A DNA stretch of 10,097 nucleotides from the NCBI GenBank assembly GCA_910586955.1, contig CAJUMM010000092.1, positions 1 to 10,097 of the forward strand, given 5' to 3'. The DNA comes from an uncultured Lachnospiraceae bacterium (GTDB lineage Bacteria > Bacillota > Clostridia > Lachnospirales > Lachnospiraceae). Within the stretch, counting starts at the first letter, position 1. Each line of letters starts with the position of its first letter. Below the pieces are notes generated by a model, which saw only the letters and a program-made list of their open reading frames with translations, searched no databases and had not been told where the DNA came from. Positions 1 to 6,974 of this stretch are shown piece after piece. A program made the translations under genes and the position numbers.

Positions 1-63
1 TGTCAATTCATTTTTTCGCAAATGTTCTTCGCTCTAAAGAGCTCGATCAATTCCAGTTTGTAT

Positions 64-98
64 GAAAAAATATATACGGACGGCCCGTCGGCCGCCCA
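64..98 (-). terminator. Rho-independent terminator behind degV-type gene
   Basis: Read on the minus strand, an 8-bp GC-rich stem (GGGCGGCC paired with GGCCGTCC, one G-U pair) closes a GACG tetraloop. It is followed by an alternating T/A stretch and six Ts. It begins about 22 nt after the stop codon of the DegV gene, as expected for an intrinsic terminator. It separates that gene from whatever lies beyond the left edge. Confidence 0.85.
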
Positions 99-119
99 TA
101 ACATTCTCATTCTTTCATT

Positions 120-959
120 TTACACCACCACAATAATTCCGCCGTCGCTGGCATAGAGACTGCTGACTCCTGCCGTATCCAGGATCAGGATATCCTTCAC
201 GGAAACTTGTTTCAAAATCTCTTCCTTCACCATCTCCGCCCGCTGCCTGCAGTTGCAGTGGGAAATAGCCAGAGTCTTTTCCGATGGATTTTTCAAATCT
301 TTCGCAATGTATTCCACCATTTTCTTTAGGGCTCTGGTAATCCCCCTGGCCTGATCCAGCTGGCAGATAGTCCCTATGGGAGTAGCTCCCATCACAGGCT
401 TAATATTCAGGGCATTAGCCACAAAGGCTTTCAGATTGCTGAGGCGGCCGTTTTTGCGTAAAGCTTCCAGAGATTCCAGCACAAAGTAAGTATTCTGCCC
501 CGCAATATAATCCTCCACAGTTTTTACAACCTCCTCGAAGGCCATGCCTGCCTTCTCGCAGGCCTCTATTTTCAGGGCAATCAGCGTTTCCCCAATGGAG
601 GCGGAACGGGAATTGAATACATGAATTTTCTTCTCCCCTTTCTCCTCCTGGTACAGCTTCTTTCCCAGCTCTGCGCTGTTGCAGGAGCCGCTCAGTTCCC
701 CGGAGAGGGTGACGGCATAGACATGCTCTGCCTCGCAGGTATAGGCTTCCATGTAGCGCTGAGGAGAAGGGCAGGAGGACTTGGGGCAGTTGGGACTTGC
801 CGCAACCCTGCGCAGGAAATCCGCCTGATCAAAAGTCTCATCATCCACCACCAGATGGCCGTCAATATCCAGTACCAGAGGCACACTCTCAAAGTGCTCA
901 TCCTGCTTACATCTCTTTGGCAGTTCTCCGCAGCTGTCTACCACAATCTTATAACTCAT
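120..959 (-). CDS. DegV family fatty-acid-binding protein (FakB-like)
   Basis: Proteins of the DegV family bind a fatty acid in a deep pocket. In FakA/FakB systems they present it to a kinase for acyl-phosphate formation in phospholipid synthesis; the protein is cytosolic. The 279-residue product has the family's features: an N-terminal strand with the early acidic residue (IVVDSCGELP, 4-13), the CPSP segment near residue 63 that corresponds to the usual SQPSP loop, TLSGELSGSCNSA (84-96) with the ligand-binding Thr/Ser residues, and the ESLEALRKNGRLS helix-loop (162-174). The C-terminus ends in DGGIIVVV, where most relatives have a GPGA-type motif followed by a longer tail. An in-frame ATG at 1001 would add 14 residues. 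I chose 959 because GGGAGA lies about 8 nt before it, the family normally begins MxxKIVxDS, and 1001 has no ribosome binding site. A likely promoter and operator lie at 1029-1057. The cognate kinase is not in the window, so the FakB role is inferred. Confidence 0.9.
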   Translation of the reverse strand: MSYKIVVDSCGELPKRCKQDEHFESVPLVLDIDGHLVVDDETFDQADFLRRVAASPNCPKSSCPSPQRYMEAYTCEAEHVYAVTLSGELSGSCNSAELGKKLYQEEKGEKKIHVFNSRSASIGETLIALKIEACEKAGMAFEEVVKTVEDYIAGQNTYFVLESLEALRKNGRLSNLKAFVANALNIKPVMGATPIGTICQLDQARGITRALKKMVEYIAKDLKNPSEKTLAISHCNCRQRAEMVKEEILKQVSVKDILILDTAGVSSLYASDGGIIVVV

Positions 960-1028
960 AATCTGTCTCCCGAATCTTTTTTTACTTGCTTTTTCTACCA
1001 TAGAATCTGGTTTTCAATACTACATATG

Positions 1029-1057
1029 ATGGTAGCATACTACCAGTTAGTTTTCAA
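1029..1057 (-). promoter_or_regulatory. Candidate degV promoter overlapped by an inverted-repeat operator
   Basis: On the minus strand, TTGAAA (1052-1057) is separated by 17 nt from TACCAT (1029-1034), a plausible sigma-A promoter with a weak -10. A 6-4-6 inverted repeat (TGGTAG, 4 nt, CTACCA) at 1030-1045 covers the -10 and the end of the spacer. That is where a repressor dimer would block transcription. The predicted leader before the chosen start is about 60 nt. The cognate regulator is not identifiable here. Confidence 0.4.
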
Positions 1058-1106
1058 GCATTTTCTCAAAAATATTCCGGAAACATTTCATAATCCGGCC
1101 GCCATT

Positions 1107-2441
1107 CTACAAACTGTAAAACGCCTCCAAAGCCCTGCCCAAGCTTTCCTGATCCGCCGTCCCCATCAATTCCCGGCTGGAGTGCATAGCCAGCAGGGGA
1201 ACGCCCACGTCCACCGTCTTCACCGGAAGGAAAGAGGAGGCAATAGACCCTAAGGTGCTGCCGCTGGTTCCGTCGGAACGGTTCACAAACTTCTGATAGG
1301 GAACTTCTGCAGCCTCGCAGATCTGCTGCATCACGGCCACTGCCTGGCTGTCCGTGGCATAAGACTGGGAGCTGCTCTCTTTGATACAGATGCCCTTTCC
1401 CAGCACATCCTTGTTGGTGGGATCGTTCTTATCCGCCTGGTTGGGGTGCAGGGCATGCCCCACGTCCACGGAGAGAAGCATACTCTCCCCAAAGGTCTCC
1501 AGGAATTTCTCCCTGCCCCGTCCGTAGGCCAGGAGAATCCGCTCCAGGACTGCGGAGAGGAACATAGAGCCCGCTCCCTGCTTCGTCCTGCTGCCAATCT
1601 CCTCGTGGTCAAAGAAAACGGCCGCATTCACGCCCCGATCCCGGCCGCCCTTAAGAAGCCCCGCTACAATAGCCTGAACGGAAGTCAGATTGTCAAGCCT
1701 GGGGGCAGAGAGAAACTCCTCCTTCATCCCCAGAAAACAGCCGGGCTCCCCATTGTATAAGCCAAGCTCATAGTCCAGGATCTCCCTCTTATCCACATGA
1801 AGCCGGTCCGCCAGAAATTCCAGGAAGAAATCCTCCTGTTTCTCCTCCCCTTCCAGGCCCAGCACAGGCAGCATATCCTTCTGCTTATTCAGTTCCACAC
1901 CTTTATTCATATCCCGGTTCAGATGGATAGCCAGGTTGGGAATGGTCAGAAAGGGCTTCTTTATATCTAGATACCGGATTTCCGGGTGAAATACATCCTT
2001 GCTCCGCAGTACCACCCGTCCCGCCGCCGAGAGAGGGCGATCCAGCCAGGTATTCAAGATAGCTCCCCCGTACACTTCCACATTTAGCTGCCGGTAGCCG
2101 TCCTTTAAGATTTCAGGGCTTGGCTTTACCCGGAGTCCCGGGAAATCCGTATGGGCTGCCCCGATGCGGAAGGCGTCCCCGAAAGTAAAACGCTTTCCAA
2201 TAGTAAAAGCCGCCAGGCTGGAGCCGTTGTACACCACATAGTATTTTCCCCCGTTATCAAGCCCCCAGTCCCTCTCCATGGAAAGCTTCTCGAATCCGGC
2301 CGCCAAAAGCTGCCGCTCCACCCAGGCCGTCACATGAAAGGGGGAGGTACCCTCTTCCACCAGTTCCAGCAGTTGCTTTGCATCTTCCCTTGTGTTCATT
2401 TTTCTCATTCCGCCTTTCTCTGTCTGCATTTCATATTTCAT
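1107..2441 (-). CDS. M18 family (aspartyl-type) zinc aminopeptidase
   Basis: This cytosolic metallo-aminopeptidase removes N-terminal residues, typically acidic ones, from peptides. The 444-residue length is typical of the family. The di-zinc ligand pattern is intact: His97 and Asp99 in AAHTDFPG, Asp250 in APRLDN, the catalytic Glu280/Glu281 pair in DHEEIGS, Asp326 in SVDVGHALHPN and His420 near the C-terminus in LLAMHSSRE. The start is uncertain. The ATG at 2441 has AGGA 5 nt upstream and sits just behind a predicted promoter. An internal ATG at 2399 gives MNTREDAKQLLELVEEG, which matches the usual family N-terminus better and has a GGCGG about 10 nt upstream. I keep 2441 on the ribosome binding site. 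No strong terminator follows, so some transcripts may read into the DegV gene 147 nt downstream, although that gene has its own candidate promoter. Substrate preference cannot be read from sequence. Confidence 0.92.
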   Translation of the reverse strand: MKYEMQTEKGGMRKMNTREDAKQLLELVEEGTSPFHVTAWVERQLLAAGFEKLSMERDWGLDNGGKYYVVYNGSSLAAFTIGKRFTFGDAFRIGAAHTDFPGLRVKPSPEILKDGYRQLNVEVYGGAILNTWLDRPLSAAGRVVLRSKDVFHPEIRYLDIKKPFLTIPNLAIHLNRDMNKGVELNKQKDMLPVLGLEGEEKQEDFFLEFLADRLHVDKREILDYELGLYNGEPGCFLGMKEEFLSAPRLDNLTSVQAIVAGLLKGGRDRGVNAAVFFDHEEIGSRTKQGAGSMFLSAVLERILLAYGRGREKFLETFGESMLLSVDVGHALHPNQADKNDPTNKDVLGKGICIKESSSQSYATDSQAVAVMQQICEAAEVPYQKFVNRSDGTSGSTLGSIASSFLPVKTVDVGVPLLAMHSSRELMGTADQESLGRALEAFYSL

Positions 2442-2490
2442 TGCGTTCCTGTGAAAATAACGCTATACTGTTAACAGTAATATCTCTCAA
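2441..2490. promoter_or_regulatory. Divergent overlapping promoters with a 14-bp perfect palindrome
   Basis: Rightward promoter: TTGCGT (2441-2446), 17 nt, TATACT (2464-2469), feeding the gene at 2509. Leftward promoter: TTGAGA (2485-2490, minus strand), 17 nt, TATAGC (2462-2467), feeding the aminopeptidase. The two -10 boxes overlap. A perfect palindrome, TACTGTTAACAGTA, occupies 2466-2479, covering part of both -10 boxes, most of the leftward spacer and the rightward start site. Both promoters were found by eye. The palindrome is exact; its role as an operator is inference. Confidence 0.5.
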
Positions 2491-2508
2491 ATTCAGGAGG
2501 TTTATCAG

Positions 2509-3012
2509 ATGATCGCTCTGCAAATCCAGGATGTCAAAGTTTTTATGGGAAAACTGCTCCTCCAGCACTCCTTCGACGCCTTTCTGGTGGTGGAAGGCAG
2601 CATCACCACCTACAACACCTTTCACATAGACGGCCGCCTTCACCCGGATTACTATACCGCCCAGGAACAGGATGCCTTAAAAACCTCCCGGCGCAGCTTT
2701 TCCCTCTGGCAGGAACTGCGGCCCTTCTGTCTGGAACTTATCAAAGGAAAGCGCACCCCCTTAAACTTCCGCTTCACCTTCCGGCTCTCCCGGGAGAACA
2801 CGGAGAAACTGCTTTCCCAGACCGGCAGCTCCTTCTCTTTGGAGCAGGTAAACGGCCTGATCCTGAATCTCCGCTATGACGAATCCGGGCTTATGTGTAC
2901 CACCGGGCTCTCCTTAAACCTCTTTACCATGGACAAATCCCTGGAGCACGCCTGGGACCAGATGGTGCAGAAATTCCTTTTAAGCCAGGGCCTTTGCTTC
3001 ACCCTTCTGTAG
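2509..3012 (+). CDS. DUF5721-like protein of unknown function
   Basis: A 167-residue soluble protein with no signal peptide or membrane segment. The N-terminus (MIALQIQDVKVFMGKLLLQ, then TYNTFHIDGRLHPDYY around residues 34-49) resembles the small clostridial family of unknown function DUF5721. I name it from memory of that family rather than from a search. The body is a mix of strands and amphipathic helices with a basic patch (RRSFS, KGKRTPLNFRFTFRLS at 61-94). No catalytic motif is recognisable. The start is firm: AGGAGG lies 8 nt before the ATG. It has its own promoter, divergent from the aminopeptidase gene, and its last 14 bases overlap the 3' end of the DHHW gene on the other strand. 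No function is proposed. Confidence 0.8.
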   Translation: MIALQIQDVKVFMGKLLLQHSFDAFLVVEGSITTYNTFHIDGRLHPDYYTAQEQDALKTSRRSFSLWQELRPFCLELIKGKRTPLNFRFTFRLSRENTEKLLSQTGSSFSLEQVNGLILNLRYDESGLMCTTGLSLNLFTMDKSLEHAWDQMVQKFLLSQGLCFTLL

Positions 3013-4159
3013 AGCCCAGCTCCTCCAGGACAAAATGCAGCACATTGTCCTCAAGGAAGGTATTCAGGTTGTAGAGGAACAGCACGTCCGTAAACTCATG
3101 GGCTTCCATCAGCTCCTCCAGCTCCCCGTAGTAATACCTGGGGTCCACCAGCACGATTTCCCGGAACTGTCCCGCAAGAAAGGGCACGAAACAGTTGGCA
3201 TAGGAATCTTTGATCAAAAGCAGCTTTCTGCTGCTTTCCGCCATGGTGCGGATCTCCACAACCGGATGGTTTCCATCCAGAAATACCCCGTATTTGTCCT
3301 TGGTCTCCAGCCGCTTGGAGGCATAGAGGGAAGCCCTCTTCTCCTGTTCCTCCACATAAGTGACCACCAGCCGCTCCTCAGTCTTAGGCCGGAAAACCGA
3401 AATGGTATCCAAGGGCACCTGATAACCGCTTTGGGAAGCCAGCGTCCCCTCAAAATCTCCTGCCAGTTCCCAAAATTCCGGCTCTCCTGCCGGCTCCAGG
3501 CCCATAACCTGTTCCGCCTGGCAGAAGGCATAATAGGCCCCCAGGGTTGTCCAGTGGTGATCTGTCCGGTAATACAGATATTCCTCCCGGTGTTCCCGCA
3601 AAGTCTCAAGCACGGAAATTTCCTCCACCGCACCCTCCAGATAGGAATGGATCCCGGACAGCTGCTCCCACTGGTTCTCCACAGGGGCATAGGGCGGCAG
3701 GCCCTCCGGCATCACGGCAGCCGCATCCGGGACCAGCAGAACATAGCGGTTCAGCTCCGGATGGCGCTCTGAAAATCCCCGGAGGGCATCCAGATTCTCC
3801 CACACCTGATCCGTAAGCTTTGCCGGTTTCTCATAGAGCTGCCCACCGTCTCCCAAGTAGACGCCGCCGGACTCATTCTTCCCAATCAGCCGCTGGGAAG
3901 CCGTGCGCAGCCGCATAAAGGCGTCCCGGAAGACAAACTGATCCGTCTGGTAATTTTCAAAGCTGCGCATAAACTTCCTGTCCAGTATTCCCGAAATCCT
4001 CACTTTCGGCAGCTGCTCCAGCATCCGGTTCTCCTGCTCGGAAAAGATCCGGTCCCTGCTTACCAGATTCAGTATCCCAAATCCAAGCAGAACCGCCAGA
4101 AACAAAAGCCCCAGCCGGGCAAAGGAAGACAGCTCCCGCCATTTTCTCTTCTGTCCCAT
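2999..4159 (-). CDS. DHHW family protein, AlgJ/AlgX-like SGNH-type envelope protein
   Basis: A 386-residue protein, last gene of the operon. It has a basic N-terminus, one membrane segment at about residues 10-32 and a large extracytoplasmic domain. It carries the name-giving DHHW motif (Asp200 to Trp203, in RTDHHWTTLGAYYAF) and, later, a KDSYAN motif with Ser319. In the AlgJ/AlgX acetyltransferases a DxHW motif likewise precedes the catalytic Ser, so Asp200, His202 and Ser319 are a plausible triad. That equivalence is my inference. The likely job is transfer of acyl groups supplied by the MBOAT protein to an exported glycan. A GTG at 4168 is possible, but it lies inside AGAGGTG, which makes a good ribosome binding site 6 nt before the ATG at 4159, so I chose 4159. 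It begins 12 nt after the MBOAT stop codon. Its 3' end overlaps the convergent DUF5721-like gene by 14 bp. Confidence 0.85.
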   Translation of the reverse strand: MGQKRKWRELSSFARLGLLFLAVLLGFGILNLVSRDRIFSEQENRMLEQLPKVRISGILDRKFMRSFENYQTDQFVFRDAFMRLRTASQRLIGKNESGGVYLGDGGQLYEKPAKLTDQVWENLDALRGFSERHPELNRYVLLVPDAAAVMPEGLPPYAPVENQWEQLSGIHSYLEGAVEEISVLETLREHREEYLYYRTDHHWTTLGAYYAFCQAEQVMGLEPAGEPEFWELAGDFEGTLASQSGYQVPLDTISVFRPKTEERLVVTYVEEQEKRASLYASKRLETKDKYGVFLDGNHPVVEIRTMAESSRKLLLIKDSYANCFVPFLAGQFREIVLVDPRYYYGELEELMEAHEFTDVLFLYNLNTFLEDNVLHFVLEELGSTEG

Positions 4160-4171
4160 CTTCTGCACCTC

Positions 4172-5560
4172 TTAAAAACGAAAATATAAAAAGGGATTGT
4201 AAGTATCCTGTATGAGATAGGCTGCGGACAGCAGGAAAATCCCCAGATGAAGAGCCACCAGCAGTCCCTGCCGCCTCTCCTGCATCTGCCCCGCCCACAG
4301 CCAGTAAAAAACAGGTGTGGAAAAGAGCCAGGCCAGCCAGAACAAAACCGCATTGGTCAAAAAATAATACATACCAGCCTGATCCGTAAGGGGAATGCCT
4401 CCGGCCCCAAACATGGCCCCCAGGAAACGCCCTGCCTCTCCGGGCGTCCCGGAGAAGAAAAATACCCAGCCAATCATCACTGCCAGCATGGTATACATGG
4501 TCCCCAGAATAGGAAGCCGCTCCGTCACATTCCGAAGGAGGTATTTCTCTGCAATCAGCAGCACTCCGTAGTAGAGGCCCCACAGCACAAAATTCCAGCT
4601 GGCCCCGTGCCACAGGCCGGTGAGCCCCCAGACTGCCAGCAGGTTTACGATGTGCCGGAAAACCGGAACCCGGTTGCCCCCCAAAGGTATGTAGACATAT
4701 TCCCGGAACCAGGCTCCCAGGGAAATATGCCACCGCCTCCAGAACTCTTTCACGCTTCTGGCACAGTAGGGATAATCAAAATTTCCTTTTAGTTCAAAGC
4801 CAAACATTTTTCCCAGTCCCAGGGCCATATCGGAGTAGCCGCTGAAATCAAAATAAATATGAAAGGTATAGGCAAACACTCCCACCCAGGCCGAAAGCAC
4901 CGAGAAGGAAGACAGGGCGGCCACCGCTTCATGGACGGCGCCAAGCCCGTTTGCCAGAAGTACCTTTTTCCCCAGGCCCCAGATAAAATACATCACGCCC
5001 TCCCCAAACTTGTCCAGAGAAGTCTCACGCTCCCTAAGCTGTGCCTCGATGTCCGAATACTGTACAATGGGCCCCGCCACAAGCTGGGGAAACATGGAAA
5101 TATACAGGCCGAAACGGATGATATTTTTCTGCTCCCCGGCCCGGCCCCGGTACACGTCCACCAGATAGGAGATGGACTGGAAGGAATAAAAGGACAGGCC
5201 GATGGGCAGGGAAAGATTCAGATCCGGAAGATCCACGGAAAACAGGGCTTCCAGATTCTCCTCCAGAAACCCATAGTATTTAAAAAAACCAAGAATCAGG
5301 AGATTGACGGCTATCCCCAGGAACAGGCTTCCCTTTGCCCTCCCTTTGCGCTTCAGGGTCCTGGCAATATCAATCCCTGCCACATAGTTAAAAAGAATGC
5401 TGTAGAGCATAAGAAATACGTAGACAGGTTCCCCCCAGGCATAGAAAAAGAGACTCGAAAGCAGCAGAATCCCGTTCCGAAACCTGGCGGGAGCCAGATA
5501 GTATATGATAACTGTCAAAGAAAGAAATGTAAATAGGAAGAAAATACTGCTGAAAACCAC
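4172..5560 (-). CDS. MBOAT family membrane O-acyltransferase (AlgI/DltB/PatA type)
   Basis: A 462-residue polytopic membrane protein, normal length for bacterial MBOAT proteins. It moves an activated acyl group, usually acetyl, to the outer face of the membrane for modification of a polysaccharide, peptidoglycan or teichoic acid. Visible signatures are FKYYGFLEENL (93-103), LPIGLSFYSFQSISYLVDVYRG (118-139), FPQLVAGPI (157-165), FDFSGYSDMALGLG (237-250), the RRWHISLGAWFREYVYIPLGG block (275-295, His278) and TGLWHGASWNF (314-324) with the invariant catalytic His318. The C-terminus PFLYFRF is typical of the AlgI branch. The start is a GTG at 5560, with AAAGGGA about 6 nt upstream and no better ATG. 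It follows the DUF4358 gene by 37 nt and precedes the DHHW gene by 12 nt, within one operon. The acceptor polymer is unknown, since no glycan synthesis genes lie in the window. Confidence 0.95.
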   Translation of the reverse strand: MVFSSIFFLFTFLSLTVIIYYLAPARFRNGILLLSSLFFYAWGEPVYVFLMLYSILFNYVAGIDIARTLKRKGRAKGSLFLGIAVNLLILGFFKYYGFLEENLEALFSVDLPDLNLSLPIGLSFYSFQSISYLVDVYRGRAGEQKNIIRFGLYISMFPQLVAGPIVQYSDIEAQLRERETSLDKFGEGVMYFIWGLGKKVLLANGLGAVHEAVAALSSFSVLSAWVGVFAYTFHIYFDFSGYSDMALGLGKMFGFELKGNFDYPYCARSVKEFWRRWHISLGAWFREYVYIPLGGNRVPVFRHIVNLLAVWGLTGLWHGASWNFVLWGLYYGVLLIAEKYLLRNVTERLPILGTMYTMLAVMIGWVFFFSGTPGEAGRFLGAMFGAGGIPLTDQAGMYYFLTNAVLFWLAWLFSTPVFYWLWAGQMQERRQGLLVALHLGIFLLSAAYLIQDTYNPFLYFRF

Positions 5561-5597
5561 GTCTTATCCCTTTCTTTCTATCTGTTTTCCAATGCCC

Positions 5598-6083
5598 TCA
5601 GTGTACAAGAGGGTGCAAAGCCCGGAGGAAACCTGCCTTCACGGCCTCCGGATCCTCCGCAACCACAAAGAGGAGATAGGAACCTTCCACGCGAATCACG
5701 CTTCTTTTCAAAAGCTGCAGCTGCTCCGGCCCATAGCCCTCAAAATTGTGTTCCTGGGTCTCCAGACGTTTCCGGACCGCCTCTTCCGCCTGCTCCGCCT
5801 CCTCCGGCGTCCCTGCCTCCAGCAAAAGCAGCTCCTCCACATCCATATTGTCCCGTGAAATATAGAGGGTCCAATTTTTAAGCTCTCCCGCATTCAGGCC
5901 ATAGAGCCTCCGCAGCATCCCCTCATCCCCCTGCTGCATCTCCCCGGTATTTATTTCATCCAGAACCTTTCCGGCCAGGTCCTCATACTCCGCCTGTCTG
6001 CCGCTGCCCCGGATGATACCCCACAGTCCCAAAAGGAGCAGAAGAATCAGGGCATATTTTGACACTTTGATCCACATATCCAT
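5598..6083 (-). CDS. DUF4358 domain membrane-anchored protein
   Basis: A 161-residue protein with one membrane segment (about residues 7-24), followed by an extracytoplasmic acidic domain. The region from about 78 to 146 matches the DUF4358 pattern as I recall it: a stretch describing effects on a residue (MDVEELLLLEAGTPEEAEQAEEAV), then RKRLETQEHNFEGYGPEQ and a hydrophobic strand with GSYLLFVVAEDPE. Its function is not known. It starts by a TAATG overlap with the SGNH hydrolase stop codon, indicating translational coupling, with GGGA about 6 nt upstream. The reading frame is open upstream to an ATG at 6167, but that would run inside the hydrolase gene and hide the membrane anchor, so I reject it. 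DUF4358 genes are often beside MBOAT, DHHW and SGNH genes in Firmicutes, and here it sits between them, so an accessory or scaffolding role in envelope acylation is a fair guess. Confidence 0.85.
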   Translation of the reverse strand: MDMWIKVSKYALILLLLLGLWGIIRGSGRQAEYEDLAGKVLDEINTGEMQQGDEGMLRRLYGLNAGELKNWTLYISRDNMDVEELLLLEAGTPEEAEQAEEAVRKRLETQEHNFEGYGPEQLQLLKRSVIRVEGSYLLFVVAEDPEAVKAGFLRALHPLVH

Positions 6084-6892
6084 TACAATCCCGCCACTTC
6101 TTCCATACGTCCCAGCCACAGAGGGTAAAATTCCGACTTCAAATGGATCTCGTCCTTCTGATACCACTCCTCCCGGCCCTCCAGCAGATCGCCTCCCTCA
6201 ATAAAGGGCAGATCAAGCTCTTGGCACATCTGTCTCAAAGCCTCATTATAAGCATCCACGTATCCAAGCTCCGCCTTCTTTTCCACTGCTCCGGGAAGAA
6301 TGGGGAGAATCCCGCAGATATACACCGGGAGCTCCGGATGGCTTTCCCGGATTTCCATAATCCGCTCCCGGTAATGCTGTACGAACCGTTCGCTGTCTCC
6401 CCGGCAGTACTCCAGATCGTTAAGACCCATAGACAAAAAAAGATGCGTAGGCGAAAGCTCCAGCGCCTTCCCGATCTCTTCCCCGGCCGTATCCGCCCGG
6501 AGCCCCTTCCTGGCAATCACGGAGCTGGCCTCCAGAAACTCATAGTCCAGAAACCCTTCCGCCACAGAGTCCCCCACAAGCACCGCCAGGCCGAAACGCT
6601 GGCGCAGGCTCTGCCTGTCCATAGGCCTCTCCTCCGCCTCCGGTTTCTGCTCTGCTTCCAGGGCCGCAAGTTCCTCCTGTTCCCGCTCTGCCAGTTCCTG
6701 CTCCACCGCACCCACGTCCGCCTGCTCCTGGGCCCGGATCCATTCCAATGCCGGATACCTTTCCTGCTCCCCTTCCCTGTCCCAGGGAAGGGACAGGATA
6801 TAGCCTGCCAGCAGAGCGGCGGCTCCCAACAGGTTTAACGCCTGCCTGGACCGCCATCCTGCCGGCCTTTCCCCTTTCCTCTGACTTCTCAT
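6083..6892 (-). CDS. Membrane-anchored SGNH/GDSL hydrolase or acyltransferase
   Basis: First gene of the four-gene operon, 269 residues. The basic N-terminus and the membrane segment at about 18-36 anchor it. Residues 40-90 are a Glu/Gln/Ala-rich, probably coiled, stalk. The catalytic domain from about 100 shows the SGNH blocks: nucleophile Ser109 in VLVGDSVAEGF (block I), Gly130 in KGLRADT (block II), Asn158 in MGLNDLEY (block III), and Asp247/His250 in KDEIHLKSEFY (block V). It therefore looks catalytically complete. Enzymes of this type either put acetyl on, or take it from, surface glycans, and next to MBOAT genes they commonly act as the transferase or esterase partner (compare PatB and similar proteins). 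The start at 6892 has GGAG 9 nt upstream and an extended -10 promoter at 6933-6941. Its stop codon overlaps the DUF4358 start. Direction of the reaction and the acceptor are not determinable here. Confidence 0.9.
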   Translation of the reverse strand: MRSQRKGERPAGWRSRQALNLLGAAALLAGYILSLPWDREGEQERYPALEWIRAQEQADVGAVEQELAEREQEELAALEAEQKPEAEERPMDRQSLRQRFGLAVLVGDSVAEGFLDYEFLEASSVIARKGLRADTAGEEIGKALELSPTHLFLSMGLNDLEYCRGDSERFVQHYRERIMEIRESHPELPVYICGILPILPGAVEKKAELGYVDAYNEALRQMCQELDLPFIEGGDLLEGREEWYQKDEIHLKSEFYPLWLGRMEEVAGL

Positions 6893-6932
6893 CTATGTCA
6901 TCTCCGCAATGTGAGTGATTCTTCCGTGCATT

Positions 6933-6941
6933 ATTATAGCA
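6933..6941 (-). promoter_or_regulatory. Extended -10 promoter of the acylation operon
   Basis: On the minus strand the sequence TGCTATAAT is a perfect -10 hexamer preceded by the TGn extension. The region 17 nt upstream (TGGATT) is a poor -35, which the extended -10 can compensate for. It predicts a start near 6925 and a leader of about 33 nt before the SGNH gene's ATG at 6892. No other promoter is evident inside the operon. Confidence 0.6.
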
Positions 6942-6974
6942 TTCTCATTTCTATAAATCCATACCCGAATCTGT

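Noticed and set aside
1..42. TTGACA on the minus strand at 1-6, with a small inverted repeat (GCTCT-AA-AGAGC) at 31-42.
   Set aside because: The hexamer is a perfect -35 pointing out of the window, but its -10 would lie beyond the edge, and the repeat has only 5-bp arms. It suggests a separate gene to the left but cannot be supported.
1081..1106. Possible terminator for the aminopeptidase gene (CCGGA...TCCGG followed by AATATTTTT on the minus strand, about 1068-1092).
   Set aside because: The stem is only 5 bp with a long AT-rich loop; too weak to call.
3025..3054. 7-bp inverted repeat (AGGACAA ... TTGTCCT) just past the DUF5721-like stop codon.
   Set aside because: It lies within the DHHW coding region with an 11-nt loop and no T-tract on either side, so it is not a convincing terminator.
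3035..3772. Plus-strand open frame of 245 codons opposite the DHHW gene.
   Set aside because: It lies wholly antisense to a well-supported gene, has no ribosome binding site of note and its protein resembles no family. Long shadow frames are expected in this codon usage.
4859..5536. Plus-strand open frame of 225 codons opposite the MBOAT gene.
   Set aside because: Antisense shadow: low-complexity, His/Gln/Pro/Lys-rich product, opposite a strongly conserved membrane protein gene.
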